A stretch of DNA of 64,000 bases from Mycoplasmatota bacterium (GCA_024650045.1 JANKMU010000006.1:20183-84182); one strand, 5' to 3'. Positions 51,401 to 59,546 are shown, counted from the stretch's first letter. Translations and numbers: made by a program. The notes: generated by a model not told the origin, from the sequence alone.

Positions 51401-52155
51401 ATGAAGAGTTATTTAAGCGTGGTGTTCATCAAAAAAGATTAGAAACTGAAGTCTTTAGAACTGATCAACATGAAGATCAAAGTCTATTTGTTAAAAATAT
51501 TGAAAATGTTCAAGGCGATGAACGTGATATCATTATTTTCTCTATGGGATATGCTAAAGATGAAACAGGTGTTGTTAAACGTCGCTTTGGTTGGCTAAAC
51601 CATGAAGGTGGTCAAAATAGATTGAATGTTGCGATTACTAGAGCAAAGAAAAAGATATATTTCGTCTCTTCTCTTCATCCTGAAGGTTTAAAGGTAGATG
51701 ACTTGTCTGGTAAGGGTCCTAAGTTATTAAAAGATTTTATGAGATATTGTTTTTACATATCGAATAAAAACAAAGAACTTGCTGAACAAGTTCTAATGAG
51801 TTTATATCAAAAAGAATCTGATGTGCAAAAACTAACCTTATCTTTAATGGCTAATGATTTAAAAGAAAGATTAGTTAGATTAGGTTATCATGTTGACCAA
51901 GGTATTGGTATTGGACAGTTTAAATTAGATTTAGCAATTTATGATGCTGAATCAAAAACATATTTATTAGGTATTATTTGCGATCTCGTTGAACATCAAG
52001 ATATCGTAGCAAGAAAAGAATTACTACATCAAGAAAAATTCCTAGAAGCAAGAGGTTGGCAAATGATGAGGGTATTCCATATGAGTTATTATGAGAATCC
52101 TAATGTAGTGATTAAAGAGATTAAAGACCATTTAAAGATTAGAAAAACAAAATAA
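48445..52155 (+). CDS. DUF4011-like SF1 helicase with C-terminal REase-fold domain
   Basis: 1236 residues from the ATG after AGGTG (a GTG three codons upstream is the alternative). Helicase motifs: Walker A IWGPPGTGKSQTI near 392, Walker B LVIFDEASQM, GDPKQLRPSS, LNYHYRSQY, VQGDERDIIIFSMGY, and RLNVAITRAKKK. This is the UPF1/DNA2 (AAA_11/AAA_12) arrangement with a long N-terminal domain. The last about 100 residues fit the Vsr-like MTES_1575 nuclease fold (FKLDLAIY ... LGIICDL ... RGWQMMRVF). The position usually occupied by Glu (IECDG) is Ile, so nuclease activity is doubtful. Relatives are often in defence contexts. Confidence 0.85.
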   Translation: MAIKKNQLLEDLSELRETLRTKLKSEGEKKPVCSDEALIEMSKRRPSRLSDFLAIPGLDRDFLDLYAHLFLDLILAYSNIDIRSVKVSSHAHGVLDRYKDRLTDISKSNPNLYMGKIQKMLSYDLYDEEKVLDLELFLSRKKNIYTFDVSDESIFSHLTTLYRFVNKDYKDYGTYHLYLAYPYVEGIFRKDAFPIKAPLAYMPVTLERNRKSYSMKFDSDKDLVLNRDLVLTLSKMEKASLDIVMPDISDLSFKTINDVILPYYNTLGLSLSISKKTSFIPYVNERKDMFLRNRASKFILKPYITMGRYQLYSSMIQKDMSKIIETKTYNELLEGLIDESHLYDKEKPLHVTLSNKNTDESKLIYINDINFSQEKVIEMVEEEKKVVIWGPPGTGKSQTITSLIANQVLRGENVLVVSEKKVALDVIYARLGASSKYALMIDDASAKQKFYDQLSNFIDQKPTARTHNNDVYRLEESIKELDDTFNQAIKLLYQNKKQGRPIAYFYNRYLKDRDVIEKLTPKYIYNTMNQEIDNIDFDAIDLLSTVFDKDAKLKTFLDYHEVLNKYPWFGKLETKITRSSLIEFNRFMVELKSYHEQSDKAWIFKRRRLKKAFYEKHAMRLSFMSQRKAIDKKLLKTLMTDQRFADYLATSVKSLNKTKTNYLKLPAIAISFIILLLRDSLFKSIEQIEKHRTYILDAYITGFLEDFKARHQKYLFIIDDYEKKMNELKSLIREKQEVTRESFDMKLFKHAYDFSNTKRIMDIKRLLESDKKPSIKAFFDLFYIELFSHVRVWLLTPEAISSILPLKFNLFDLVIFDEASQMYVEKGIPAIYRAKKVVIAGDPKQLRPSSLGFGRLDENDLFEEDEIITNVAYDAKSLLDLARYKYKEALLNYHYRSQYQELIEFSNHAFYEGKLIISPNVSNPTKPPISYVYVKDGTFINKRNVAEGHAVVELLKKVLKEKDEKESVGIITFNSTQRDLIMNLIDEELFKRGVHQKRLETEVFRTDQHEDQSLFVKNIENVQGDERDIIIFSMGYAKDETGVVKRRFGWLNHEGGQNRLNVAITRAKKKIYFVSSLHPEGLKVDDLSGKGPKLLKDFMRYCFYISNKNKELAEQVLMSLYQKESDVQKLTLSLMANDLKERLVRLGYHVDQGIGIGQFKLDLAIYDAESKTYLLGIICDLVEHQDIVARKELLHQEKFLEARGWQMMRVFHMSYYENPNVVIKEIKDHLKIRKTK

Positions 52156-52167
52156 CGGATAAATGAC

Positions 52168-52215
52168 AAACGAACCCCATTTAGTGGACACTAATGAATG
52201 GGGTTCGTTTGTTTT
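52168..52215 (+). terminator. Terminator of the helicase gene
   Basis: Fourteen-base arms (52168-52181 and 52197-52210, CGAACCCCATT / AATGGGGTTCG within) with an additional TAGTG/CACTA stem in the loop, then T-rich sequence. Confidence 0.9.
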
Positions 52216-52238
52216 TAATTTGATTGAACTAGATTGAT

Positions 52239-52601
52239 TTAATCCTGAAATACGCTATTGCTGGTAAAGTCAATTTCCTTTGATTTTTTAAATTCTTTTT
52301 GTAGTAATGAAATTGATTCATCTGGTTTAGGCAATCTAAAGATATACTCTTTTTTATCTTTTAGTGTGATATAACATGCTTTTTTGGAAACACCATGTTT
52401 CTTCATTTCGATACTAGCAACCTCATGCCACGTAAAACCATGGAAGACTCTTGCTGGTGTGAGTATAGCTCCTAAAGCTCCAAAACCTAGTGCAAAGAAT
52501 TTATTTTTCCTTGCTAAGTCAATACCAAGATCAGTCACTGCAATATGACCAAATTCAACTTTCTTTTTTGGTGGCATATACATTGTACATTGTATTTTCA
52601 T
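52239..52601 (-). CDS. Hypothetical protein, possible PH/GRAM-like domain
   Basis: 120 residues. The pattern of strands GHIAVTDLGIDLAR ... VFHGFTWHEVASIEMKKHGVSKKACYITLKDKKEYIFRLP followed by a helix resembles bacterial PH-like or GRAM domains. A weak hydrophobic stretch (FFALGFGALGAILTP) lies at about 36-50. ATG 52601 has a GGGGATA leader. It stands alone. Function unknown. Confidence 0.68.
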   Translation of the reverse strand: MKIQCTMYMPPKKKVEFGHIAVTDLGIDLARKNKFFALGFGALGAILTPARVFHGFTWHEVASIEMKKHGVSKKACYITLKDKKEYIFRLPKPDESISLLQKEFKKSKEIDFTSNSVFQD

Positions 52602-52700
52602 TAAAATATCCCCTATCGTATTTTTTTTAATTATAGCATGAATAATACAAGGAAGATACTCCTTTTTATAAATTTAATAATGTTGGTGTTTAAAAATAAA

Positions 52701-52735
52701 AACACCTCTATATATCTTTACTATATAGAAGTGTT
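52701..52735 (-). terminator. Terminator overlapping the end of the metalloprotease gene
   Basis: Arms AACACCTCTATAT / ATATAGAAGTGTT with one mismatch; a T5-A-T5 tail on the minus strand. The first arm on the transcript is inside the coding end. Confidence 0.75.
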
Positions 52736-53926
52736 AGTTAAAATTGCTTCTTCTTCAAATTTAACAGGTACGCTATACTCTACAAAAGGTAGTTTTTCAT
52801 GATACTCTTTTAACGTTTCATAAGGATCCATTAAGGCTTCAAATATCCAACTGTTTCCAATATAATAATTATCTTTATTGTCTAGGAATTCATCTTGGTA
52901 TTCAATATGCATAACATGCATACTCTTCTTTTGATAATAAGATCTTAATTTAGGGTCTAACTTTTTAGAGACTCTTTTTTGTATCTCTTCATATAACTGA
53001 TAAGCTTTTTCTACATTTTTTTGTTTATAGTAATAGTAGCATAGATCATAAGCTAACATGAGACCCTGTTCACTTCTTGTATAAGCTGCGATTTGAAGAT
53101 GTTTGAGTTTCTTATCGATTTGTGGGTCTGCGTCCTTATCGAGGCGAATAACACCATCTAGATAATTGGTTAAAACCATGGTATGAAAGATACTATTTCT
53201 AAATGGTACTGTGGTTAGCGTTGATCTTGCTTTTTCCCATAAGAATTCGGTAGTCTCATCAGAATCATCACTTGAAAACATCGTGTATTGCGTGATTTGA
53301 GCTAATTGAAAGATTGGATCTTCCTTCATTTTTTTGTAAGCGACAAAGTCGCCATAAAACATTGGATTAGATAATGTAAATGAATAAATATATAAAGCAC
53401 TCAATAAAGTAGTATAGATTGTAAAGATACTAATAAATCCATTCCAAGCATCATTTGTTGAAAAGATGATGGATAAGAAAAATGTTAAGATGACTAAAAA
53501 TAAGAATACACACGTTACAATTGGAGCAGCAAGTAATGCTTTAGCAAACTTTTGGTGTGTATCTTTTAAATCTTCTTCTGATTGAATAGCCCCTAAATCA
53601 GGAACAACCAATCCACCTAATAATACCCATAACTTAGGTTTAATGGTAAATCTCCAACCTTGATCCGTTTTATAAAAGACAAAGATTGTGATATATAATG
53701 CTCTTAATTTAATGCCTTGAAATAAGAAGGCAAAAAAATGTCCTAACTCATGAATCGTAAGTGATACAAAGAAAGCGAGAAAAAACCAGACGAAATACAG
53801 TAAAAAATGAATGGTCTTGAGACCATCAGTAAATTTAAACCATATACCGTTATAAACTAAAGCTGTATAACTATATCCGATAAAAAACGCTAGAATAAGG
53901 AAATATAACCAACCTCGTTTTTTCAT
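52721..53926 (-). CDS. M50-like membrane metalloprotease with C-terminal helical-repeat region
   Basis: 401 residues. Helix 2 carries the zinc motif HELGHFF at about residue 60, with helix 1 at 7-27. A third and fourth helix lie near 125-150 and 160-180. GGLVVPDLGAI (about 108) takes the place of the usual third-ligand NPDG/LDG-like region, with a candidate Asp. From about 205 on the protein is soluble and helical with TPR-like spacing (KAYQLYEEIQKRVSKK). Site-2-protease-like enzymes cut membrane substrates; the target is unknown. Confidence 0.78.
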   Translation of the reverse strand: MKKRGWLYFLILAFFIGYSYTALVYNGIWFKFTDGLKTIHFLLYFVWFFLAFFVSLTIHELGHFFAFLFQGIKLRALYITIFVFYKTDQGWRFTIKPKLWVLLGGLVVPDLGAIQSEEDLKDTHQKFAKALLAAPIVTCVFLFLVILTFFLSIIFSTNDAWNGFISIFTIYTTLLSALYIYSFTLSNPMFYGDFVAYKKMKEDPIFQLAQITQYTMFSSDDSDETTEFLWEKARSTLTTVPFRNSIFHTMVLTNYLDGVIRLDKDADPQIDKKLKHLQIAAYTRSEQGLMLAYDLCYYYYKQKNVEKAYQLYEEIQKRVSKKLDPKLRSYYQKKSMHVMHIEYQDEFLDNKDNYYIGNSWIFEALMDPYETLKEYHEKLPFVEYSVPVKFEEEAILTNTSI

Positions 53927-54036
53927 TTAATCACCTATATTTATTATATCATGATTTCAAATATGATAAAATTGTAGTGTTGTTTATATGTTAAGTTTTT
54001 TTGATGAAAAAAGTTATAAAAATGATTGTTGCGTGC

Positions 54037-54065
54037 TTGACAACTATTGAAATATTTGCTATCAT
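54037..54065 (+). promoter_or_regulatory. Promoter of tRNA-Gly
   Basis: -35 TTGACA (54037-54042), 17-base spacer, -10 TATCAT (54060-54065), 16 bases before the tRNA. Confidence 0.7.
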
Positions 54066-54081
54066 AAATAAGCACGAACAA

Positions 54082-54156
54082 GTGGGCGTCGTATAATGGT
54101 TATTACACGTGCTTGCCAAGCATGAAATGGGGGTCCGATTCCCCTCGCCCGCTCCA
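54082..54156 (+). tRNA. tRNA-Gly (anticodon GCC)
   Basis: Acceptor GTGGGCG/CGCCCGC (one G-U pair), D-arm GTAT/TTAC-type with a short loop, anticodon stem CGTGC/GCATG around TTGCCAA (GCC), variable loop of 4, T-stem GGGGG/CCCCT. The T-loop reads TCCGATT rather than TTCGATT. CCA is encoded. Discriminator T. Confidence 0.9.
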
Positions 54157-54235
54157 AAAAAAAACATTTAGAAGTTATTTCATATCACATAGGACAGTGA
54201 TATTTGGTACATACATTGATTATTTATTGCTATAA

Positions 54236-54268
54236 AAGAACATGATTATTCACATGTTCTTTTTTTTG
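54236..54268. terminator. Terminator between tRNA-Gly and the DGQHR island
   Basis: Arms AAGAACATG / CATGTTCTT with an 8-base loop and T8, 80 bases downstream of tRNA-Gly. Confidence 0.75.
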
Positions 54269-54412
54269 TCATTTTTTTACACTTTCATTATAACGATTAT
54301 TTCTTGTATACTTCCTGCTAATTACTCCAACTATTTTGTTTAATACTCGAAAGGAGTCATTTTTTACTAAAATAGCCTTACCATTTGTTACTATTAACTC
54401 ATTCATTTTCAT
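54269..54412 (-). CDS. Small basic hypothetical protein
   Basis: 47 residues from ATG 54412, eight bases after AAGGAAG (a further in-frame ATG lies at 54454). Basic C-terminus (RKYTRNNRYNESVKK). The N-terminal half could form a short beta hairpin (NELIVTNGKAILVKN). No family recognised. It lies downstream of the DGQHR gene on the same strand, with 146 bases between. Existence as a real gene is uncertain. Confidence 0.4.
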   Translation of the reverse strand: MKMNELIVTNGKAILVKNDSFRVLNKIVGVISRKYTRNNRYNESVKK

Positions 54413-54558
54413 ATGAAAGACTTCCTTTAATCCTTGATGAAAAATCAAAGTCACTATCTACTCTCTATTTATCAAATAGTAACAAATTTTTAATACTTCT
54501 AAAAAACCTTCAGTGTGGTTTGTTTGTTCTTACATTTAATTAAGAGTGAATAATATCT

Positions 54559-56277
54559 CTATTTTATATCAAACACTTCATGTGCAATTTCTTTTGACAT
54601 TGCTCTATATTGGCTTGATGTATATGGAAAACTGTCTTTATCAAATTTCATGGATAATTTATCAAATCTATTTTTATAAAATTGAAAATCTTTTATTCCA
54701 TGTTTTTTCATGGATTCTTGTAAAGCTAATATGAATCCATTAATTGAAATAACTGATAATAGTTTAGAGTTACTGGAATCCCAATATTGTTTTTTACTTT
54801 CTTTCAAAGCTGAGAAATAAAGACTTAACGTTGAAACTGCAAAGTCTATATACAACTTAAATGCATCTTCTTTTTTAGCCTCATAATCTGATTTGCTTCC
54901 TTGCCAATGCGTATATAAAGAATCATCTTTGTTAGTGTCTACTAAATACCTTAGTGCAAATTTGATTATTGAAGCTACTTTTATAGGAGCTCTCTCGACT
55001 GCTGACAATTCAAACATGTTTAAGAAAACATCTTTCTTATTTAATTTAACAATGACTTGACGTGCCAATGATAAAGGTGAATATGGATTTTTGAGTTGCT
55101 CAATATGAAGAATCACATCAGCTGGAACAGGTTTTGACTTAGAATTAATGTCTAGAAACACTTTACTTTGATAAGCAATTCTATCTTGTTCTGACATATC
55201 TTCAGGAAAAATTAGACCTGTAACCAAAAAATGTAGTTTATTTCTTATTTTACTTATTGTTGTTTCAAGAGAGTCAATACTCTCGTGATATGCATAGACT
55301 CTATGTTGTCCATCAATAATACATATGGAGTTATAACATTTAGGAATCTCTAATGTACACTCTTCATAATCAATCATATCCTCTAATCTAATTGGATTTT
55401 CATCTTTGTCGAGAATTCTAGAGTCCTTTGGTAATGAAACAATAATATTATTGTAGAATGTTCGTTTATGTGTAGCTACATATCTCCTTATGTCTTTTAT
55501 CCGATATTCTTTAATTAACCTTTGATATAGATGCATTGATTCTTCCCAATTGTCTTTTCTTAGAACATACCCATATTTGATCAAATCACCTGGTGACATC
55601 ATAAAAGAAACCATTCCAACTTTATCTTTCCCAATTTTGGTTTGAGGATATAATACATTTTTGGACTTATTAATTATTGTATTTGCTTCTTCATCATTAC
55701 ATCCAACTATTTTTTCTGAAATACCTAGATATCTAAACACTTCGTATTTAGTAGATTTTCTTATACTTTTCGACATCGTCTTGAAATAGCTCAAAGTTGA
55801 ATACTCAACTATTTTCAAAATATTATATCTATCTAGTTCAGCTTCTGTCAATAATGTCTTATTTTTGGAAAAATATAGAAAAAACAACTGAAACTCCGCT
55901 GTAGTATATGTATCATAGCAAGTAAATTTATCCCCATATTTATTATACAAATGCTCCAAATACTTTTCCTTATTATCTTTAATTGCATTGACACTTTCGA
56001 TTTTTTTCCGAATGTGATCTTTAATATCTCTTGGTTTAGATGTAGTAGTTTCTTCACATATCAAAACTATATTTTTATAAAAAAACACTTTATCAACTTC
56101 GATGGTCTTACCACCTAACGAAATTTCTTGTCCTTCAGTGTTTATATAAGTATAATCAGACCTAATAAATGTATCTCTAATCATATTAGAAAAAAGACTT
56201 TTTTCTCGTTTTTGTTTTTTATCTTCTTGAGACAAAGTCTTTTTACTTTTCTTTTTGGTAACTTTTTTTTCTGGCAT
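54559..56277 (-). CDS. DGQHR-domain protein (DndB-like)
   Basis: 572 residues from ATG 56277 (GGGGGG just upstream). Residues 1-35 are Lys-rich. Residues about 45-130 look like a restriction-endonuclease-type fold (IEVDKVFFYKNIVLICEETTTSK), with an acidic residue where (D/E)xK would have Lys. The family motif IIDGQHRVYAYHES is near residue 320, followed by LDINSKSKPVP, another conserved DGQHR-family element. DndB, the best known relative, regulates phosphorothioation genes; other DGQHR proteins sit in uncharacterised mobile loci. Here it is 16 bases after a DNA methyltransferase gene. Confidence 0.82.
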   Translation of the reverse strand: MPEKKVTKKKSKKTLSQEDKKQKREKSLFSNMIRDTFIRSDYTYINTEGQEISLGGKTIEVDKVFFYKNIVLICEETTTSKPRDIKDHIRKKIESVNAIKDNKEKYLEHLYNKYGDKFTCYDTYTTAEFQLFFLYFSKNKTLLTEAELDRYNILKIVEYSTLSYFKTMSKSIRKSTKYEVFRYLGISEKIVGCNDEEANTIINKSKNVLYPQTKIGKDKVGMVSFMMSPGDLIKYGYVLRKDNWEESMHLYQRLIKEYRIKDIRRYVATHKRTFYNNIIVSLPKDSRILDKDENPIRLEDMIDYEECTLEIPKCYNSICIIDGQHRVYAYHESIDSLETTISKIRNKLHFLVTGLIFPEDMSEQDRIAYQSKVFLDINSKSKPVPADVILHIEQLKNPYSPLSLARQVIVKLNKKDVFLNMFELSAVERAPIKVASIIKFALRYLVDTNKDDSLYTHWQGSKSDYEAKKEDAFKLYIDFAVSTLSLYFSALKESKKQYWDSSNSKLLSVISINGFILALQESMKKHGIKDFQFYKNRFDKLSMKFDKDSFPYTSSQYRAMSKEIAHEVFDIK

Positions 56278-56293
56278 TTTTCCCCCCACACAA

Positions 56294-57199
56294 TTAATAT
56301 TTAAAGTGCTCTGGTTTCTTCAAAACAGCTGAGTTGCCTTTGGGTTCATATATAGGTTCATCTTTTCTATACTTTACGGTTCCATTAATTGTATCTTGTA
56401 GTCTTTTGAGAGATATATCATAATACGATTCATAAAGTTCAACTCCAATATATCTTCTATTTTCAAGTATAGCTGCAACCCCCGTTGATCCTACCCCATT
56501 AAATGGATCAAATATTATGTCGTTTTTTCTAGTTAGAGCTTTAATCAACCTTTGGGGTATAACTACAGGATATTGACAAGGATGATCAGTTTTCTCTACA
56601 TGTTTTGCTTTAACATTTGGTATGGACCAAACATCTGATGGGTTTTTTCCTAAAGGATTACCGCTAAATTCACCCTTTTTCTCACCTTTATAATACTTCT
56701 TCCCTGGATATTTTTGTGGAACACGAACGCTATCCAAATCAAACTCAAACATATCGCCTTTTGTATACCATAGTATTGTTTCATGTCGTCCACTAAATCT
56801 ATGAAAACTATTTAAACCATGACCAAAAGTCCATATAATCCTATTTCGCAGAATAAATTTTTCAGTTAAAATTGTATTATTAAAATCTGAAATTATATTA
56901 CCTATAATTATATCAAGAGGTGTAACAACCATATCCTTTACATGGTACCCAACTTGCCAGCATATGCTTCCACCAGGCTTGAGAATTCTATATATTTCTG
57001 GAAAAAGTTCAATATGTTTCTGAATAAATGTACCTATATCATCATCAGGTCTTTCATATGCTTTTCCCATTGCATATGGTGGAGATGTTATGACCAAACT
57101 AATAGACTCATTTGGTATCCTCTTGACAAAATCAAAAGAATCACCTAAATGTAGTGTGATATCATTATCAACATTATAAATTTTCTCTACTTTTTTCAT
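56294..57199 (-). CDS. DNA methyltransferase (beta class, N4-cytosine or N6-adenine)
   Basis: 301 residues. Catalytic motif IV TSPPYAMGKAY near residue 38 precedes the SAM-binding motif I DPFNGVGSTGVAAI near residue 240, the beta-class order, with the target-recognition region between (about 110-210). HPCQYPVVIPQRLI is motif X-like. The TSPPY form is frequent in m4C enzymes but does not exclude m6A. GAGGGATAATT precedes ATG 57199. Upstream is a TATAAT at about 57223-57228 on the minus strand. Cotranscribed with the DGQHR gene; no restriction endonuclease of a known family is adjacent. Confidence 0.92.
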   Translation of the reverse strand: MKKVEKIYNVDNDITLHLGDSFDFVKRIPNESISLVITSPPYAMGKAYERPDDDIGTFIQKHIELFPEIYRILKPGGSICWQVGYHVKDMVVTPLDIIIGNIISDFNNTILTEKFILRNRIIWTFGHGLNSFHRFSGRHETILWYTKGDMFEFDLDSVRVPQKYPGKKYYKGEKKGEFSGNPLGKNPSDVWSIPNVKAKHVEKTDHPCQYPVVIPQRLIKALTRKNDIIFDPFNGVGSTGVAAILENRRYIGVELYESYYDISLKRLQDTINGTVKYRKDEPIYEPKGNSAVLKKPEHFKY

Positions 57200-57468
57200 A
57201 ATTATCCCTCTTAAAGAAATTATACACTAAATTGATCAAAAAATACAAATTATTAATCAAATGAAGTGATAATCAATTGCTTTTTAATATTGCCAAAACT
57301 AAAATTTGAACATAATAAAAACAACATATGCATATACTTTATGTTTTTTTGAAACAAAATTAAAGTTCGATTCACTCTATTTATATAAATTAAATTTAAA
57401 TGCTATCAAGACATATAATAACAGTCATATTAAATGCATTTATTAGTAACTCTAATTTTCGTAAATTA
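57200..57468. other. AT-rich intergenic region upstream of the methyltransferase
   Basis: 269 bases, very AT-rich. I see only a probable methyltransferase -10 and ribosome binding site at its left end. No RNA gene, repeat or coding frame was found. Confidence 0.5.
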
Positions 57469-57936
57469 TTATTTCAACTTAACTTCTAATTTAAGTACTT
57501 CTTCTCCATATGCAACAACACCAGTATCAATAAAACCATACTTTAGATAAAATTGATAAGGCATATCGCCTTTCATTTCACAAGATGTATATAAATACTC
57601 TTTCTTATCTTCTTTGCATTTATTAACGATTAAATCAAGTACTGCTTTACCATATCCTTTATTTTGATAATCAGCAGCAATCATATAACGCCATAGATAA
57701 TATGATTCTTTTTCTTCTATTTCATCTGGTGTTAAACTTAGCATAACAAAACCAATAGGCTTGTCATCCAAGTAGATTGCTCTTGGCCATGCATTACCTG
57801 GATTTACATAAGCTTCTGCTATGGAATACATGTTAGGGGCAACACATCCTTTTTGATAATCAGATAATGTGTCGCTTAGTTTAATCACTTGATTCAAATT
57901 ATCGTCTGTAATTAATTGTAATGATAGTTTATTCAT
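57469..57936 (-). CDS. GNAT acetyltransferase, BltD/PaiA-like (polyamine type)
   Basis: 155 residues. Acetyl-CoA motif A is RYMIAADYQNKGYGKAVLDLIV (R/Q-x-x-G-x-G/A), with a C-terminal PYQFYLKYGFIDTGVVAYGE motif B. The opening LITDDNLNQVIKLSDTLSDYQKGCVAPN and YSIAEAYVNP resemble spermine/spermidine acetyltransferases of the BltD group. Polyamine use is plausible, not proven. It overlaps the end of the membrane protein gene by 8 bases. Confidence 0.88.
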   Translation of the reverse strand: MNKLSLQLITDDNLNQVIKLSDTLSDYQKGCVAPNMYSIAEAYVNPGNAWPRAIYLDDKPIGFVMLSLTPDEIEEKESYYLWRYMIAADYQNKGYGKAVLDLIVNKCKEDKKEYLYTSCEMKGDMPYQFYLKYGFIDTGVVAYGEEVLKLEVKLK

Positions 57937-58657
57937 CTTTAGTTTCTCCTGTATTATTGTTTTTGTGTACCAAATTTAAAGTTTTTTTAATCAATAAGAA
58001 AATCAAATAAAAAGCAAGTGCTGTGACTAACCAATAGAAAACCGTCGTAAATCTAGCTAATTCATCAATTAATATATAAATAACATCAATAGGAACTGTT
58101 ATTACAAATGATAATAATAATGCAACTACAGCTAAAGGCAGGTTAACTAAAAAGACGATGACGATAGGAATGATTGTTATAACTGCAGTAGCCATACTAA
58201 ATCTTAGGTATAGATATATAAAAACTAAAATAATTGGAAGTAAAACATCTGACTTAACATATTTTAAGTATAACCCTTCAGTTAATAAATAAGATAGAAT
58301 CAATAAGATCAAATAGACACAAGCAATTAAACCTAAAATCATTTGCCATGATAATGGTGTAACAAATACTTTTGTGCTAAAGTTATATGAAAATAGTGCT
58401 CTGATAAACGAACCTAAGTAATCTGAAAACACAAATAAAAATAAAACCAAATGAGAAACCAATGTCTTGTGCTTGGATTCAAGCACATAGACTGCAAAAA
58501 CAATTAAAGCGATAGGTAGAAATGCAAAAAGTCCATCTAATACATCCGTTTGTCCTTCGACTCTTATAATGATTGCAAGTACAGATAAAAATGCTAAAAT
58601 AATGACTTGAAATTGTCTTGGTAAGATTTGTCTAAAGTTTTTGATTAAGTTAATCAT
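57929..58657 (-). CDS. Multi-pass membrane protein, paralogue of the 58765 product
   Basis: 242 residues with about seven hydrophobic segments. It shares with its upstream neighbour the opening (F/L)IKNFR-x-(I/L)(L/F)PR, the FLP(I)ALxxxA segment, K-(T/S)L-(V/A)-(S/A)HLVL, LExIISVI/ILGLIACVYLILLIxS and the VPxDxxxxL motif near residue 190. That makes the two a tandem duplication. No function is recognised. A hydrophilic C-terminal tail KNNNTGETKDE is present. Confidence 0.75.
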   Translation of the reverse strand: MINLIKNFRQILPRQFQVIILAFLSVLAIIIRVEGQTDVLDGLFAFLPIALIVFAVYVLESKHKTLVSHLVLFLFVFSDYLGSFIRALFSYNFSTKVFVTPLSWQMILGLIACVYLILLILSYLLTEGLYLKYVKSDVLLPIILVFIYLYLRFSMATAVITIIPIVIVFLVNLPLAVVALLLSFVITVPIDVIYILIDELARFTTVFYWLVTALAFYLIFLLIKKTLNLVHKNNNTGETKDE

Positions 58658-58729
58658 ATGGGTACCTCGTAATCTTTATTTATAATCATTTTAGCATGTT
58701 TTTATTATTCTTCCAAAAATAGATAAAAA

Positions 58730-58755
58730 AAAGACCTTAGCAAGCTAAAGTCTTT
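58730..58755 (-). terminator. Terminator of the 58765 gene
   Basis: Arms AAAGAC/GTCTTT and TTAGC/GCTAA around one mismatch, 2-base loop, T8 on the minus strand. Confidence 0.85.
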
Positions 58756-58764
58756 AAACTTTTA

Positions 58765-59457
58765 TTATTTTCTTAATTTTAAAATGCCTAGTATAGCTCC
58801 TACAACTAAATAAATACCGATTGCTGTAAAGATCCAGTAACTAATAGGTTCTGCCAGTAAGTTTCCATTAAATAAAACATCTAGTAAATCAAATGGAACA
58901 TCAATAACTCCGGCTAACAGTAAGACTAGACCAAAGAGTTGACTACCAAACAGTAAAGCAACGATTGCAGGTAATATTTTCATAACCGCTACGGTGAAAC
59001 CAGAGCGGAAAAAGAAAAAGATAAATGCGATGATTGCTGCTGTTAAAACTGGTGTAGATTCTAGTTTTACTTTAAATTGATCATCTAATACATTTGATAA
59101 GATAATAAGAACTAAATAAATAAAGATGATAACACTAATGATAAGTTCTAGTGTAAAGGTTCCTGTAAATGTAAATGAACTTATCTCAAATGAAGTAATA
59201 ACATAAATAAACTGTCTTCCTGCACCTAGAAATGATGTGATGAGTAACACTAAGTGTGCTGCTAATGACTTCCCATGAAACTGCAATCCTACTGCTGCTA
59301 TAGCAACCAATAAGATGGGTAGAAAGCTTTGGAGTTGATCCCAAATGTTTCCTGCAGTTGAAGTTCCAAAATAAACTGCAACTAATGCAATAACAATAAC
59401 AAGTATTGTTGTTAAAAATCTAGGAAATAGATTTCTAAAATTTTTGATAAATCCCAT
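58765..59457 (-). CDS. Multi-pass membrane protein, paralogue of the 57929 product
   Basis: 230 residues, about seven hydrophobic segments, same motif order as the 57929 product (IKNFRNLFPR, SFLPILLVAIAAV, KSLAAHLVLL, VIDVPFDLLDVLF). The last residues KLRK are cytoplasmic by charge. It has its own terminator, so the copies are transcribed separately. Unknown function. Confidence 0.75.
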   Translation of the reverse strand: MGFIKNFRNLFPRFLTTILVIVIALVAVYFGTSTAGNIWDQLQSFLPILLVAIAAVGLQFHGKSLAAHLVLLITSFLGAGRQFIYVITSFEISSFTFTGTFTLELIISVIIFIYLVLIILSNVLDDQFKVKLESTPVLTAAIIAFIFFFFRSGFTVAVMKILPAIVALLFGSQLFGLVLLLAGVIDVPFDLLDVLFNGNLLAEPISYWIFTAIGIYLVVGAILGILKLRK

Positions 59458-59514
59458 ATAATATCCTCTTTTCTATATTTTTTACAATCTTATTGTATCA
59501 CTTAATAAAACATA

Positions 59515-59546
59515 AGACCTTAAATCTGCTTAAAGATTTAGGGTCT
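59515..59546 (-). terminator. Hairpin at the end of the ArAE-like gene
   Basis: Arms AGACC(T)TAAATCT / AGATTTA(G)GGTCT; a moderately T-rich tail on the minus strand; overlaps the coding end. Confidence 0.6.

Noticed and set aside
54082..57468. tRNA-Gly as the attachment site of an integrative element carrying the DGQHR/methyltransferase pair
   Set aside because: No integrase and no direct repeat of the tRNA 3' end was found between 57200 and 57470. Acquired origin remains likely from composition, but not by tRNA integration on present evidence.
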